DNA from: Legionella moravica DSM 19234
Lineage (GTDB): Bacteria > Pseudomonadota > Gammaproteobacteria > Legionellales > Legionellaceae
Direction: 5' to 3'
Length of the DNA stretch: 64,000 nucleotides
Assembly: GCF_000423305.1 (NCBI RefSeq)
Contig: NZ_AUHS01000018.1
Location: 92,730 to 156,729 of the forward strand
Numbering within the stretch: position 1 is the stretch's first letter; each line of letters begins with the position of its first letter. Shown piece after piece: positions 46,263 through 53,910 of this stretch. The notes beneath the pieces were generated by a model. It had not been told where the DNA came from, searched no databases, and worked only from the letters and a program-made list of their open reading frames with translations. A program made the position numbers and the translations under genes.

Positions 46263-47770
46263 TAACTGACCTCAATCTGAAATATATCATGTTCCTGTTT
46301 CAAAAAATCAAGCGCATAATTCAACTGTCCTTTGGTCTGCGCATGGACTTTGAATAAAGGTTGGGATTTGGCGACCACACTATGGAGAGGTACAAATAAT
46401 TCAACACCCGCAGATTTTTCTTCAGGCGCCCCGGCCAATTTAGCAACACGGGCAATATGGCGATTATCAATATTGACTATCGTACCCGACACAGTGGATT
46501 CTATAGTATGAGAAAAAGGAGCAATTGGAATGGTTCTAAAACCACCTTGAGCTTCACAAATCGCTTTAAACTTGGCTAAAGCTTTACCACTATCAAGCAG
46601 TTCCGTTGCAATGGCTAGCCCCTGGCCTGGAACAATGCCCTGAGCGAATTCAATGACTTGCCCTGCGAGTAACAATGCATGTTCTCTCAGGCTTTGTGGC
46701 GCATCAGCATCGCGATTAAGAACAGAGAGCACATCAACGGCTTCCAAAGCCGGACCGATACCTCGGCCCACAGGTTGCGCCCCATCAGAAAATACAATTT
46801 TTATGTGCAGACCAAATTCATGGGCAACTGCTTCAAGAAAATTTTTGAGCCTTCTTGCTCGCTCTATTGAACGGACTTTAGCAGTCGTTCCAATCGGCAT
46901 ATCAATAACAATATGGGTTGATCCAGCAGCAATTTTTTTTGACAAAATGGAGGCGACCATTTGCCCTTCACTGTCGATATTGACCGTTCGCTCAATTCTG
47001 ATCAATAAATCGTCTGCTGGGCTCAAAGCCATGGATCCTCCCCAGACCAGACATCCGTTCTCCTTCTCTACCACCTTTCGCATTGCAGGTAAATCCAGAT
47101 CCACACAAGTAAATACCTCCATAGTATCCGCTGTTCCGGCTGGGGAGGTAATCGCTCTTGATGAGGTCTTAGGGATCATCAAACCGTATGCAGCAACAAT
47201 AGAAACCACTATGGGTGTCGTTCGATTTCCAGGAAGCCCCCCAACACAATGTTTATCAACGATAATGGGTGATGGCCAAGTAATCCGTTGGCCTGTTTCT
47301 ATCATTGCTTTAGTTAAATCAATCACTTCTTTTTTGGACATTCGATCATCAGAACTGGCCGCGATAAACATGGCAATATTAATGTCTGATAATTGTCCGG
47401 ATATGAGATCTTCTATGATTTGTCGGGTTTCATTGGCTTTCAATTCATGACCATAAATTTTAGAACGTATATAACTCAATGAATCAAGAGGTTTTGGGTG
47501 AGTAACCGTCACTTCATCACCTACTTGAGCTGCCAATAAGTCCCAGGCATAACGAGAAAGGCTTGCTTCATTATGTCGCAGCAATTTGGTTTCAACAGTA
47601 TTCACAGTAGCAATAATAGAACGATCCTTCAAAGTCACCCTCACCCGTGTCTGAGCCGTAAATCCTTCCGATTTACAGATATAACAATCCTCTCTCATGT
47701 AAATGATGGGATCTTTAAAGGTATTGATACCTAGATATTTAAGCGTCAAAGTGGAATACGTTTCGCTCAT
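46262..47770 (-). CDS. AMP phosphorylase-like (thymidine phosphorylase family)
   Basis: A 502-residue member of the thymidine/AMP phosphorylase family. Its length and N-terminal extension resemble the archaeal AMP phosphorylase rather than bacterial DeoA (about 440). Motifs include DKHCVGGLPGNRTTPIVVSIVAAYG (phosphate and nucleoside site) and SDGAQPVGRGIGPALEA. The likely reaction is phosphorolysis of nucleoside monophosphates to base and ribose 1,5-bisphosphate. A close downstream PRPP-synthetase-like gene supports nucleotide salvage. The archaeal follow-on enzymes (R15P isomerase, RuBisCO) are not in the window. Confidence 0.82.
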   Translation of the reverse strand: MSETYSTLTLKYLGINTFKDPIIYMREDCYICKSEGFTAQTRVRVTLKDRSIIATVNTVETKLLRHNEASLSRYAWDLLAAQVGDEVTVTHPKPLDSLSYIRSKIYGHELKANETRQIIEDLISGQLSDINIAMFIAASSDDRMSKKEVIDLTKAMIETGQRITWPSPIIVDKHCVGGLPGNRTTPIVVSIVAAYGLMIPKTSSRAITSPAGTADTMEVFTCVDLDLPAMRKVVEKENGCLVWGGSMALSPADDLLIRIERTVNIDSEGQMVASILSKKIAAGSTHIVIDMPIGTTAKVRSIERARRLKNFLEAVAHEFGLHIKIVFSDGAQPVGRGIGPALEAVDVLSVLNRDADAPQSLREHALLLAGQVIEFAQGIVPGQGLAIATELLDSGKALAKFKAICEAQGGFRTIPIAPFSHTIESTVSGTIVNIDNRHIARVAKLAGAPEEKSAGVELFVPLHSVVAKSQPLFKVHAQTKGQLNYALDFLKQEHDIFQIEVS

Positions 47771-48013
47771 AATAAACCCGATAAAATTGTTTTAATAATC
47801 ATGTCCTTATGCAGGGTGTTTTATCACATGCAAAACGATTGAACCAATCATAAAAACAGTATGCCATAGTCCGTCTAACAAAAAAATTACAATAGCATAC
47901 TTTGATGTCAATTAAGGTATTCATGATATAGTAATTCCTCGAACATACAGGCTTGCTGGTTTTATCATGACACAGCAAAACTGATGTTTCATTTAAAATC
48001 AATTCATTCACTA

Positions 48014-48173
48014 GGGGCTGTTGATATTTCATTATGTTCAAGCCTACTTTCCGCGACTTGTTCGCGGAATCGATAGATCGTGCGCAAAACAAGAATATAT
48101 TGCGCCTATAAAGAGTGAATTGGATCCCGTGAACAAGTCGCGGGACGTCGAAACTTGAATTGTCAACAGACCC
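48014..48173 (+). repeat. 160-bp MITE-like element, copy 2
   Basis: Almost identical to 19662-19819. The ends (GGGGCTGTTGATATTTC, and GGGTCTGTTGACAATTC read inward from the right) are inverted repeats and are flanked on both sides by TA (48012-48013, 48174-48175). This copy ends 29 bases before the norB start codon, so the gene's upstream sequence is the element itself. No coding frame inside is credible. Confidence 0.82.
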
Positions 48174-48179
48174 TAACTA

Positions 48180-48193
48180 TTAAACGTGTTTAA
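48180..48193 (+). promoter_or_regulatory. palindrome TTAAACGTGTTTAA before norB
   Basis: A near-perfect 14-bp palindrome (TTAAAC, GT, GTTTAA) abuts the AAAGGA binding site. It might be an operator for a redox or NO regulator. A candidate -35 TTGAAT (48155-48160, inside the repeat element), 17 bases and TATTAA (48178-48183) form a possible promoter overlapping it. Both are weak and inferred. Confidence 0.35.
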
Positions 48194-48202
48194 AGGATTA
48201 AA

Positions 48203-50506
48203 ATGGACGTAAGTAAAGAAATGAAGGGAACTCCAATCCTGGTAGATCCAGTGTCTAATGTTTTAAAATGGGTATTGTTAATTACAGCAATCCTATGCTT
48301 TATTGTAATGATTTGGGGAACTGTCAAAACCTATCAATTAGCTCCCCCACTGCCTCATCAATTTCTCACTTCTTCCGGAGCAATCCTCATGACCGATGAG
48401 GACATCGTTTCTGGAAAAGCGGGGTTTCAAAAAGCAGATCTGATGGATTATGGCAGCCTTTATGGAATGGGCTCTTATTTTGGCGAGGATTTTACTTCAC
48501 TATATCTGTTGGATTTAGGTCGAAAAACTGAAAATAACATCGCTCAAATGCAATTTAATAAACCATTTGCCGAATTATCGGAGAGCGAACAATACACCAC
48601 GCGCAAAGCCATGCAAAACATGCTTCAACACATTGATTTGTCTCACGAATCCACAACCATACCTGACGCTGTTGCCACAGCAATAACTCAGATGCAAACA
48701 GAAATTGCAGCCGAGCTACTTCAACATAATCCAATCAAAGGATGGACAAAAGCATACAGTCTGAATCAAGACAGTGCATTGAAGGTTGCTGATTTTTTTA
48801 TTTACTCATCGTTGACCACAATCGCTCATCGTCCTGGAACAGAGTTTTCATATACCAATAATTGGCCCTATGAACCCACCATGGGCAATACCCCGACACC
48901 TTCTACTTTTTATTGGACCTGGGTTTCCTTTTGCTTTGTGTTCTTTGGTTTTGGGGCTGTTCTGTACCTCTACCATCGTTATCTGAACGATCCGGATACA
49001 GCACCAATGACCCCTGTGTTATTAGCGTTTTCTTCACTGACTTCAAGTCAGCGAAAAGTAGGTAAATATTTTCTAATCGTCGCTGTAGTATTGTTAACTC
49101 AAATTGCAGTTGGGGTATTACTGGCCCACTACTACACGGAACGAACCGGGTTTTATGGAATCAAGATTAACGACTACCTCCCCTTTAATTTCCTGCGTGA
49201 CGTGCACACCCAGACACCAATAGTCTGGATCGCTCTATCCTGGATCAGTTCGGCGGTATTTTTGGCCCCCATCATCAGTGGTAAAGAAGCAAAATGGCAG
49301 GGCGTTCTGGTCGATGTATTATTTTGGGTCACCTTGTTTATCGTCGCTGGAGCCATAATCGGTGATTATTTGGGGATCATGGGAGTGATTGATACAGCCT
49401 GGTTCTGGATTGGTAATCAGGGATTATCGTACCTGCAACTGGGTCGACTCTGGCAAATTGGTTTTTGCGCAGGACTCTTTTTATGGAGTTACATTGTATT
49501 CAGGGGAATGTGGCCAACATGGGACAGACTCAAAACAGCATCCATCCAATTTTGGACCGGCAAAATTCAACTGGAACATCTCTTTTGGGCGAGCACTATA
49601 AACATCGCAGTTTTATACTGTTTTGGCATGATTCCTTTAACTGGTATTGAAAAATCATTTACCATCACTGATTTTTGGCGTTGGTGGGTAGTCCATCTCT
49701 GGGTAGAACAGTCTTTTGAGTTTTTTGCTGCCTGTGCTACGGCCTATTTACTCATGGGAGTCGGTTTGGTATCCAGGCCTTTAGCCGAACGTACCGTATT
49801 CTTTGAAGCGATTCTCATCTTTTTAGGCGGTGTCATAGGTACTGGCCATCATTGGTATTGGACTGGAGGCCCAGATATGTGGGTACCTTTAGGATCCATG
49901 TTTTCTTTTATTGAAGTGTTGCCGATTGCTTTGCTGATCATCAATGCCATTCAGGAACAACAAAAAATTAAACGGCATAAAGATTTTAAACAGTCCCTGG
50001 CCTATCGTTATATTCTGGGTGCTGCATTTTGGAATTTTGTTGGTGCCGGAGTGTTTGGCGGAGGCACTTTAAACGCCCCCTTGGTCAATTATTACGAACA
50101 CGGTACTTTTTTAACATTAAATCACGCCCATACCGCCTTGTTTGGCGCCTTTGGCCTGCTTGCGCTGGGGATGGTCTACTTTTGCCTTCGTTATGCAGCC
50201 GGAGATCGATTCCAATGGAGTGATCGATTGGGAACATGGGCTTTCTGGCTTTATAATCTGGGACTTGTTTTATGGATAGTTTTGAATTTCTTCCCCATAG
50301 GTTGGCCACAATTACAGGCAGTTTATGAACAAGGGCTCACTTATGCGCGCAGCCTTGAATTTTATGACACCACCCTGCTTTGGCAATGGTTACGCATACC
50401 AGGAGATGTTGTCTTTGCCCTTGCTGCCGTGCTAATGGCCTATGACTTCATGGTTAAATTCAAAGTAATTTTTTCAAAAAAATCGCAGGATTGCGTGATT
50501 CATTAA
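48203..50506 (+). CDS. norB: quinol-dependent nitric oxide reductase (qNOR)
   Basis: A 767-residue integral membrane protein. The length and N-terminal periplasmic extension (about residues 45-250) mark the single-subunit quinol type (norZ) rather than the cytochrome c type, whose NorB is about 460 residues. Heme-copper features are visible: VEQSFEFFAACATAYLL (Glu region), GVIGTGHHWYWTG (metal-ligand His pair) and LNHAHTALFGAFGLLALG (heme-ligand His pair). It reduces NO to N2O with quinol, which would detoxify host NO. AAAGGA lies 5 bases upstream. No norC or denitrification genes accompany it. Confidence 0.93.
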   Translation: MDVSKEMKGTPILVDPVSNVLKWVLLITAILCFIVMIWGTVKTYQLAPPLPHQFLTSSGAILMTDEDIVSGKAGFQKADLMDYGSLYGMGSYFGEDFTSLYLLDLGRKTENNIAQMQFNKPFAELSESEQYTTRKAMQNMLQHIDLSHESTTIPDAVATAITQMQTEIAAELLQHNPIKGWTKAYSLNQDSALKVADFFIYSSLTTIAHRPGTEFSYTNNWPYEPTMGNTPTPSTFYWTWVSFCFVFFGFGAVLYLYHRYLNDPDTAPMTPVLLAFSSLTSSQRKVGKYFLIVAVVLLTQIAVGVLLAHYYTERTGFYGIKINDYLPFNFLRDVHTQTPIVWIALSWISSAVFLAPIISGKEAKWQGVLVDVLFWVTLFIVAGAIIGDYLGIMGVIDTAWFWIGNQGLSYLQLGRLWQIGFCAGLFLWSYIVFRGMWPTWDRLKTASIQFWTGKIQLEHLFWASTINIAVLYCFGMIPLTGIEKSFTITDFWRWWVVHLWVEQSFEFFAACATAYLLMGVGLVSRPLAERTVFFEAILIFLGGVIGTGHHWYWTGGPDMWVPLGSMFSFIEVLPIALLIINAIQEQQKIKRHKDFKQSLAYRYILGAAFWNFVGAGVFGGGTLNAPLVNYYEHGTFLTLNHAHTALFGAFGLLALGMVYFCLRYAAGDRFQWSDRLGTWAFWLYNLGLVLWIVLNFFPIGWPQLQAVYEQGLTYARSLEFYDTTLLWQWLRIPGDVVFALAAVLMAYDFMVKFKVIFSKKSQDCVIH

Positions 50507-50517
50507 CTTTTAATCTG

Positions 50518-50547
50518 GCTCAGGTGATCGGCGACAATCACCTGAGC
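50518..50547 (+). terminator. stem-loop after norB
   Basis: An 11-bp stem (GCTCAGGTGAT with ATCACCTGAGC) and an eight-base loop lie 12 bases after the stop. No T-run is seen. It probably separates norB from the diguanylate cyclase unit. Confidence 0.5.
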
Positions 50548-50649
50548 TAGTGACGTTGGTAATGACTACCTCAAAATACTCTCACTTAAATAGACTATAA
50601 TCATAAAATAAGCTGAAGTTAATTCGCCTCATTGTTCTTGTAAGAACTA

Positions 50650-50772
50650 ATGAGACTGAATCAAACTGGTGTCATTTATCCATCACATTGGGGGCACATG
50701 GAAATCCCTGAGTCAGTAAGAGCACTTTTATTAGAATTACCACTTCATTTAGATGAAGAGGAGCCATCTTAA
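50650..50772 (+). CDS. possible 40-residue protein coupled to the diguanylate cyclase
   Basis: An ATG at 50650, or an internal one at 50698 giving 24 residues, opens a frame ending TAA at 50770-50772, which overlaps the ATG of the next gene as TAATG. The product is acidic at its end (LDEEEPS). The tight overlap suggests translational coupling. GAGGAG within its last codons doubles as the binding site of the next gene. Low composition evidence and tiny size make this uncertain. Confidence 0.4.
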   Translation: MRLNQTGVIYPSHWGHMEIPESVRALLLELPLHLDEEEPS

Positions 50773-52820
50773 TGCTTATAGATAACGAGATCAGTAAACA
50801 GTTAAACCAAAGATTGGTTATCGAATGCTATAAGGATTATATATTTCTTGTAATCAGTGATATTGCAGCCGCAGTAATTTACTTCAGCGTATTATGGGAT
50901 TACGTATCCAATAGAACCGTTTTAATCTACTGGCTCGTCTCTGAAATTATCATTAATGATGTCATCAGGATAATTTTTTTATGGTTTTACCATAATCAAC
51001 TCAAGAATTCAAAACCTCAAAATCTGAAATTCTGGAATTTCTATTATATAGCAACTTCGTTTGTTGCCGGCATCTTCTGGGCAATTGGTGGATTGATTTT
51101 TATTTACGTTGATGATCCTTTGCACCGTTGCATCATTTTCCTTGTTTTAATAGCCATATTAACGGCTCCTGCTCTTAAAATGATAGCAATAAAATATGCA
51201 TTCATCGCATTTGAAGTGCCAATAGGCATCATGCTTTTTTTGGTATCCCTATCCATCTCTCCTTCAGTCAGTTTAGAGTTATTTCTGGGGGTAATCATAT
51301 TACTGGTACTTTTAAGTTATGGCTCTTTATCCGCTCATCAAACTTTAAGAAATTCCATATTAAAAACTCTGGAAAATAATCTCCTTATTGATGAGTTAAA
51401 AATCAGTGAAGACAACTTTCGTAACATCATAGAAAATGCTCCTATAGGGATGGCTTTCTTATCTCTTGATGGGAAATATCTGGATGCCAATCATGTGGTG
51501 TTGGAGCTACTTGGCTACACCAAGGAAGAATTAAGCAAATTAAGTTATCAGCAAATTACTCATCCTGATGATCTTGAAAACTCACTCCATGCCGTTCATA
51601 AATTAATTAACGGAGAAACATCTGTTGTTAGATTAGAAAAAAGATACATTCATAAAAACGGAAGCATTATTACGGCCATTAGCAGTGGAACGATAATTCA
51701 TCAATACGATAACCTTAAAGTATTCCTTACTCAGATAGTTGATATCAGCGATCGTGTAGCAAATGAACATAAAATCCTTGATCTTAACAATAAAACCATT
51801 TCGACCCTAAATGAATTAACCCTTCTTGAAAAAAATGAAAAGCTTGTCAATAAACTGAATGGGATGCTGCAACTGTGCATCACCATGGATGAAACCTATC
51901 CAAGGATCAATTTGATTGCTCAAGAGCTTTTTTCAGGTTTTAATGGCGCCCTGTCTGTACTCAATAAATCCAACAACAGTTTGGAAACGGTCATCCAATG
52001 GGGAAAGGATAAAATATTACGCAACATATTTTCGCCAGAAGACTGTTTTTCAATTCGCGAAGGCAGCATCACCATTATTGATGATCCTGAAACATGGGTA
52101 GCTTGCCCTCATTACCTGAATCCTCCAGTGGGTGGATATATGGTCTTGCCATTATTCGTGCAAAATGATTTATTAGGAGTAATCCATCTTTCTGCACAAT
52201 CCGCCATTCCTATACCCAAACATCTTCAGGATACGGCACTAACATTTAGTAATATGGTTAAAATCGCCTTATCAAATATTAAATTGCGTGAAAAGCTACG
52301 GGAGCAGTCATTACGCGATGCACTGACCGGCTTATACAACCGACGTTATATTAATGAATATCTGCCTAATGAACTGGCAAAAATGATGCGCGAAAAAAGC
52401 ACTTTGAATGTCATCATGATGGATTTGGATAATTTTAAAAAATTTAACGACAATTATGGTCATGAAGCCGGTGACGAAGTCTTGAAATTAATTGGACAAA
52501 TCATCAACCAGAAGTTCAGAGTCGGTGATACAGCGTGTCGCTTTGGCGGCGAAGAATTTTTAATCACAATGGTTCATATCGAATTGAATGATTGCATCCA
52601 ACGATTAGAGGAGTTTCAGAAAGCAATTAAAAGTAAATCGGTATTTTTCAATAACCAGATTTTACCTGTGGTCACTGTTTCTATAGGTTTGGCCATAGCT
52701 CCCAGGCATGGAACCTCAATGGATGAACTAATCCAGGCCGCAGACCAAGCACTCTATAAAGCTAAAATGTTAGGTAAAAACAGAATCGAGCTGTATGAAC
52801 CGCCTGGTCCCAGATCATAA
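50772..52820 (+). CDS. membrane PAS-GAF-GGDEF diguanylate cyclase
   Basis: A 682-residue signalling protein. Four to six N-terminal membrane helices (about residues 20-190) are followed by a PAS domain (about 210-330: NFRNIIENAPIGMAFLSLDG, HPDDLE). A GAF-like domain comes next (about 365-510), then a complete GGDEF domain starting DALTGLYNRRYI. The active site reads GGEEF (592-596). RVGD five residues before it is an intact I-site, so product inhibition by c-di-GMP is expected. No EAL domain is present. The start overlaps a small upstream frame (TAATG). It lies after norB, with a stem-loop in between. Confidence 0.9.
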   Translation: MLIDNEISKQLNQRLVIECYKDYIFLVISDIAAAVIYFSVLWDYVSNRTVLIYWLVSEIIINDVIRIIFLWFYHNQLKNSKPQNLKFWNFYYIATSFVAGIFWAIGGLIFIYVDDPLHRCIIFLVLIAILTAPALKMIAIKYAFIAFEVPIGIMLFLVSLSISPSVSLELFLGVIILLVLLSYGSLSAHQTLRNSILKTLENNLLIDELKISEDNFRNIIENAPIGMAFLSLDGKYLDANHVVLELLGYTKEELSKLSYQQITHPDDLENSLHAVHKLINGETSVVRLEKRYIHKNGSIITAISSGTIIHQYDNLKVFLTQIVDISDRVANEHKILDLNNKTISTLNELTLLEKNEKLVNKLNGMLQLCITMDETYPRINLIAQELFSGFNGALSVLNKSNNSLETVIQWGKDKILRNIFSPEDCFSIREGSITIIDDPETWVACPHYLNPPVGGYMVLPLFVQNDLLGVIHLSAQSAIPIPKHLQDTALTFSNMVKIALSNIKLREKLREQSLRDALTGLYNRRYINEYLPNELAKMMREKSTLNVIMMDLDNFKKFNDNYGHEAGDEVLKLIGQIINQKFRVGDTACRFGGEEFLITMVHIELNDCIQRLEEFQKAIKSKSVFFNNQILPVVTVSIGLAIAPRHGTSMDELIQAADQALYKAKMLGKNRIELYEPPGPRS

Positions 52821-52983
52821 AGCTGGTCTATAATAACTTATATTGGAGGCACACCATTTTTAATTATTAAAAAGAGGTCAGCCCTCGCGAACGAGCAATT
52901 TCATTCGCTCCTGCACACCCTGTTATAAATCAATAAGCAGTTAGTTTTAGTTAATAAAATGGATTGAATAAGGAGGAAAAGTA

Positions 52984-53283
52984 ATGAGTACACATAACAG
53001 GTTAGTCACTATTTTATCCATGCTGAGTGGGCTATTGCTCATAACAACTCCAATTCAAGCTGCTCAAAACATTAATGGCCTGTCCCAATGCATGGTATTT
53101 TGCAAAGGAGATAAAAACTGTATCGAGAGTTGTATTGCTCAATATACTAGCCAAGGCACTGCAAAAGACAGAGTACAATGCCTGGTAGGTTGTGGCTTGG
53201 GAATTTCAACACAAAGTGATAATGCCACCTTCATGGAAACGATTAAAGCATGTTGTCAGGGTTGCCTGAACTCAACGCATTAA
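52984..53283 (+). CDS. small cysteine-rich secreted protein
   Basis: A 99-residue protein with a strong binding site (AAGGAGG) and a signal peptide ending near TPIQAAQN. The mature part of about 75 residues has nine cysteines (CMVFCKGDKNCIESC, CLVGCGLG, CCQGC). No known family is recognised. A disulfide-rich periplasmic or exported mini-protein is likely. Confidence 0.7.
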   Translation: MSTHNRLVTILSMLSGLLLITTPIQAAQNINGLSQCMVFCKGDKNCIESCIAQYTSQGTAKDRVQCLVGCGLGISTQSDNATFMETIKACCQGCLNSTH

Positions 53284-53492
53284 ACCGATTCATGATTTCG
53301 GAAGCATTTTAGAAGCACCCCTAACCCTTTCGTTCTTTTAAAATGACAACGACTGGGTACTGGCAGAACAGCCTTCAGAAACTGAGGGCACACGATCTCC
53401 TTACAAATCAGCCATAAACTCGTTTTGGAAAGGGGTCCTTCGTTGAAACCAAGAAATAGAGCGTTTTTCGTAGGCCCTAAAAACTAAATTCA

Positions 53493-53765
53493 TCAAGGAT
53501 GAGGACTGTCATAGAGCTCTTCTTCGGGATCTTCATCAAGTCCATGAGCTTTGATTTCGCCTTCAGTATCAATTGGCCCCAAATTACTTTCCAGATTTTT
53601 CTTAACCTCTAAAGGCATGTCATTAGGATCATAAGTCGTCTCTATACTGTCCTGAACTCGAGCTTCTCTGACTTCTGTTGCTTCTTGAGAAGAGGCCTTC
53701 TCTTGCATTTGCTTTTTATAGAGTTGGGAGGGATATTGCAGTGTAGTCATGTAAGAACAACCCAT
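53493..53765 (-). CDS. small acidic hypothetical protein
   Basis: A 90-residue hydrophilic protein rich in Glu and Asp at its end (GLDEDPEEELYDSP). Starts at 53765 or 53750 (MTTLQYPSQL) are possible, and neither has a good binding site. A TATAAT on the minus strand (53785-53790) lies about 20 bases upstream. I recognise no domain. It is upstream of, and on the same strand as, nothing coding for 500 bases, so a standalone gene is likely if it is real. Confidence 0.45.
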   Translation of the reverse strand: MGCSYMTTLQYPSQLYKKQMQEKASSQEATEVREARVQDSIETTYDPNDMPLEVKKNLESNLGPIDTEGEIKAHGLDEDPEEELYDSPHP

Positions 53766-53910
53766 ATGATAATGCTCTGTTTAAATTATAGACTATTTTT
53801 TGATTCTAGCTCTGCACATGGCAGGTTTTTTGTCATGTAGAGCAATTCCAGTTACTGCCAGTCCGATAGAAAATATTCACTAAAAGGAACAACCCCCTTC
53901 GTTTGTACCT

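Noticed and set aside
47799..48092. 97-codon minus-strand frame upstream of norB
   Set aside because: It starts inside the 160-bp repeat, has no family match and no binding site.
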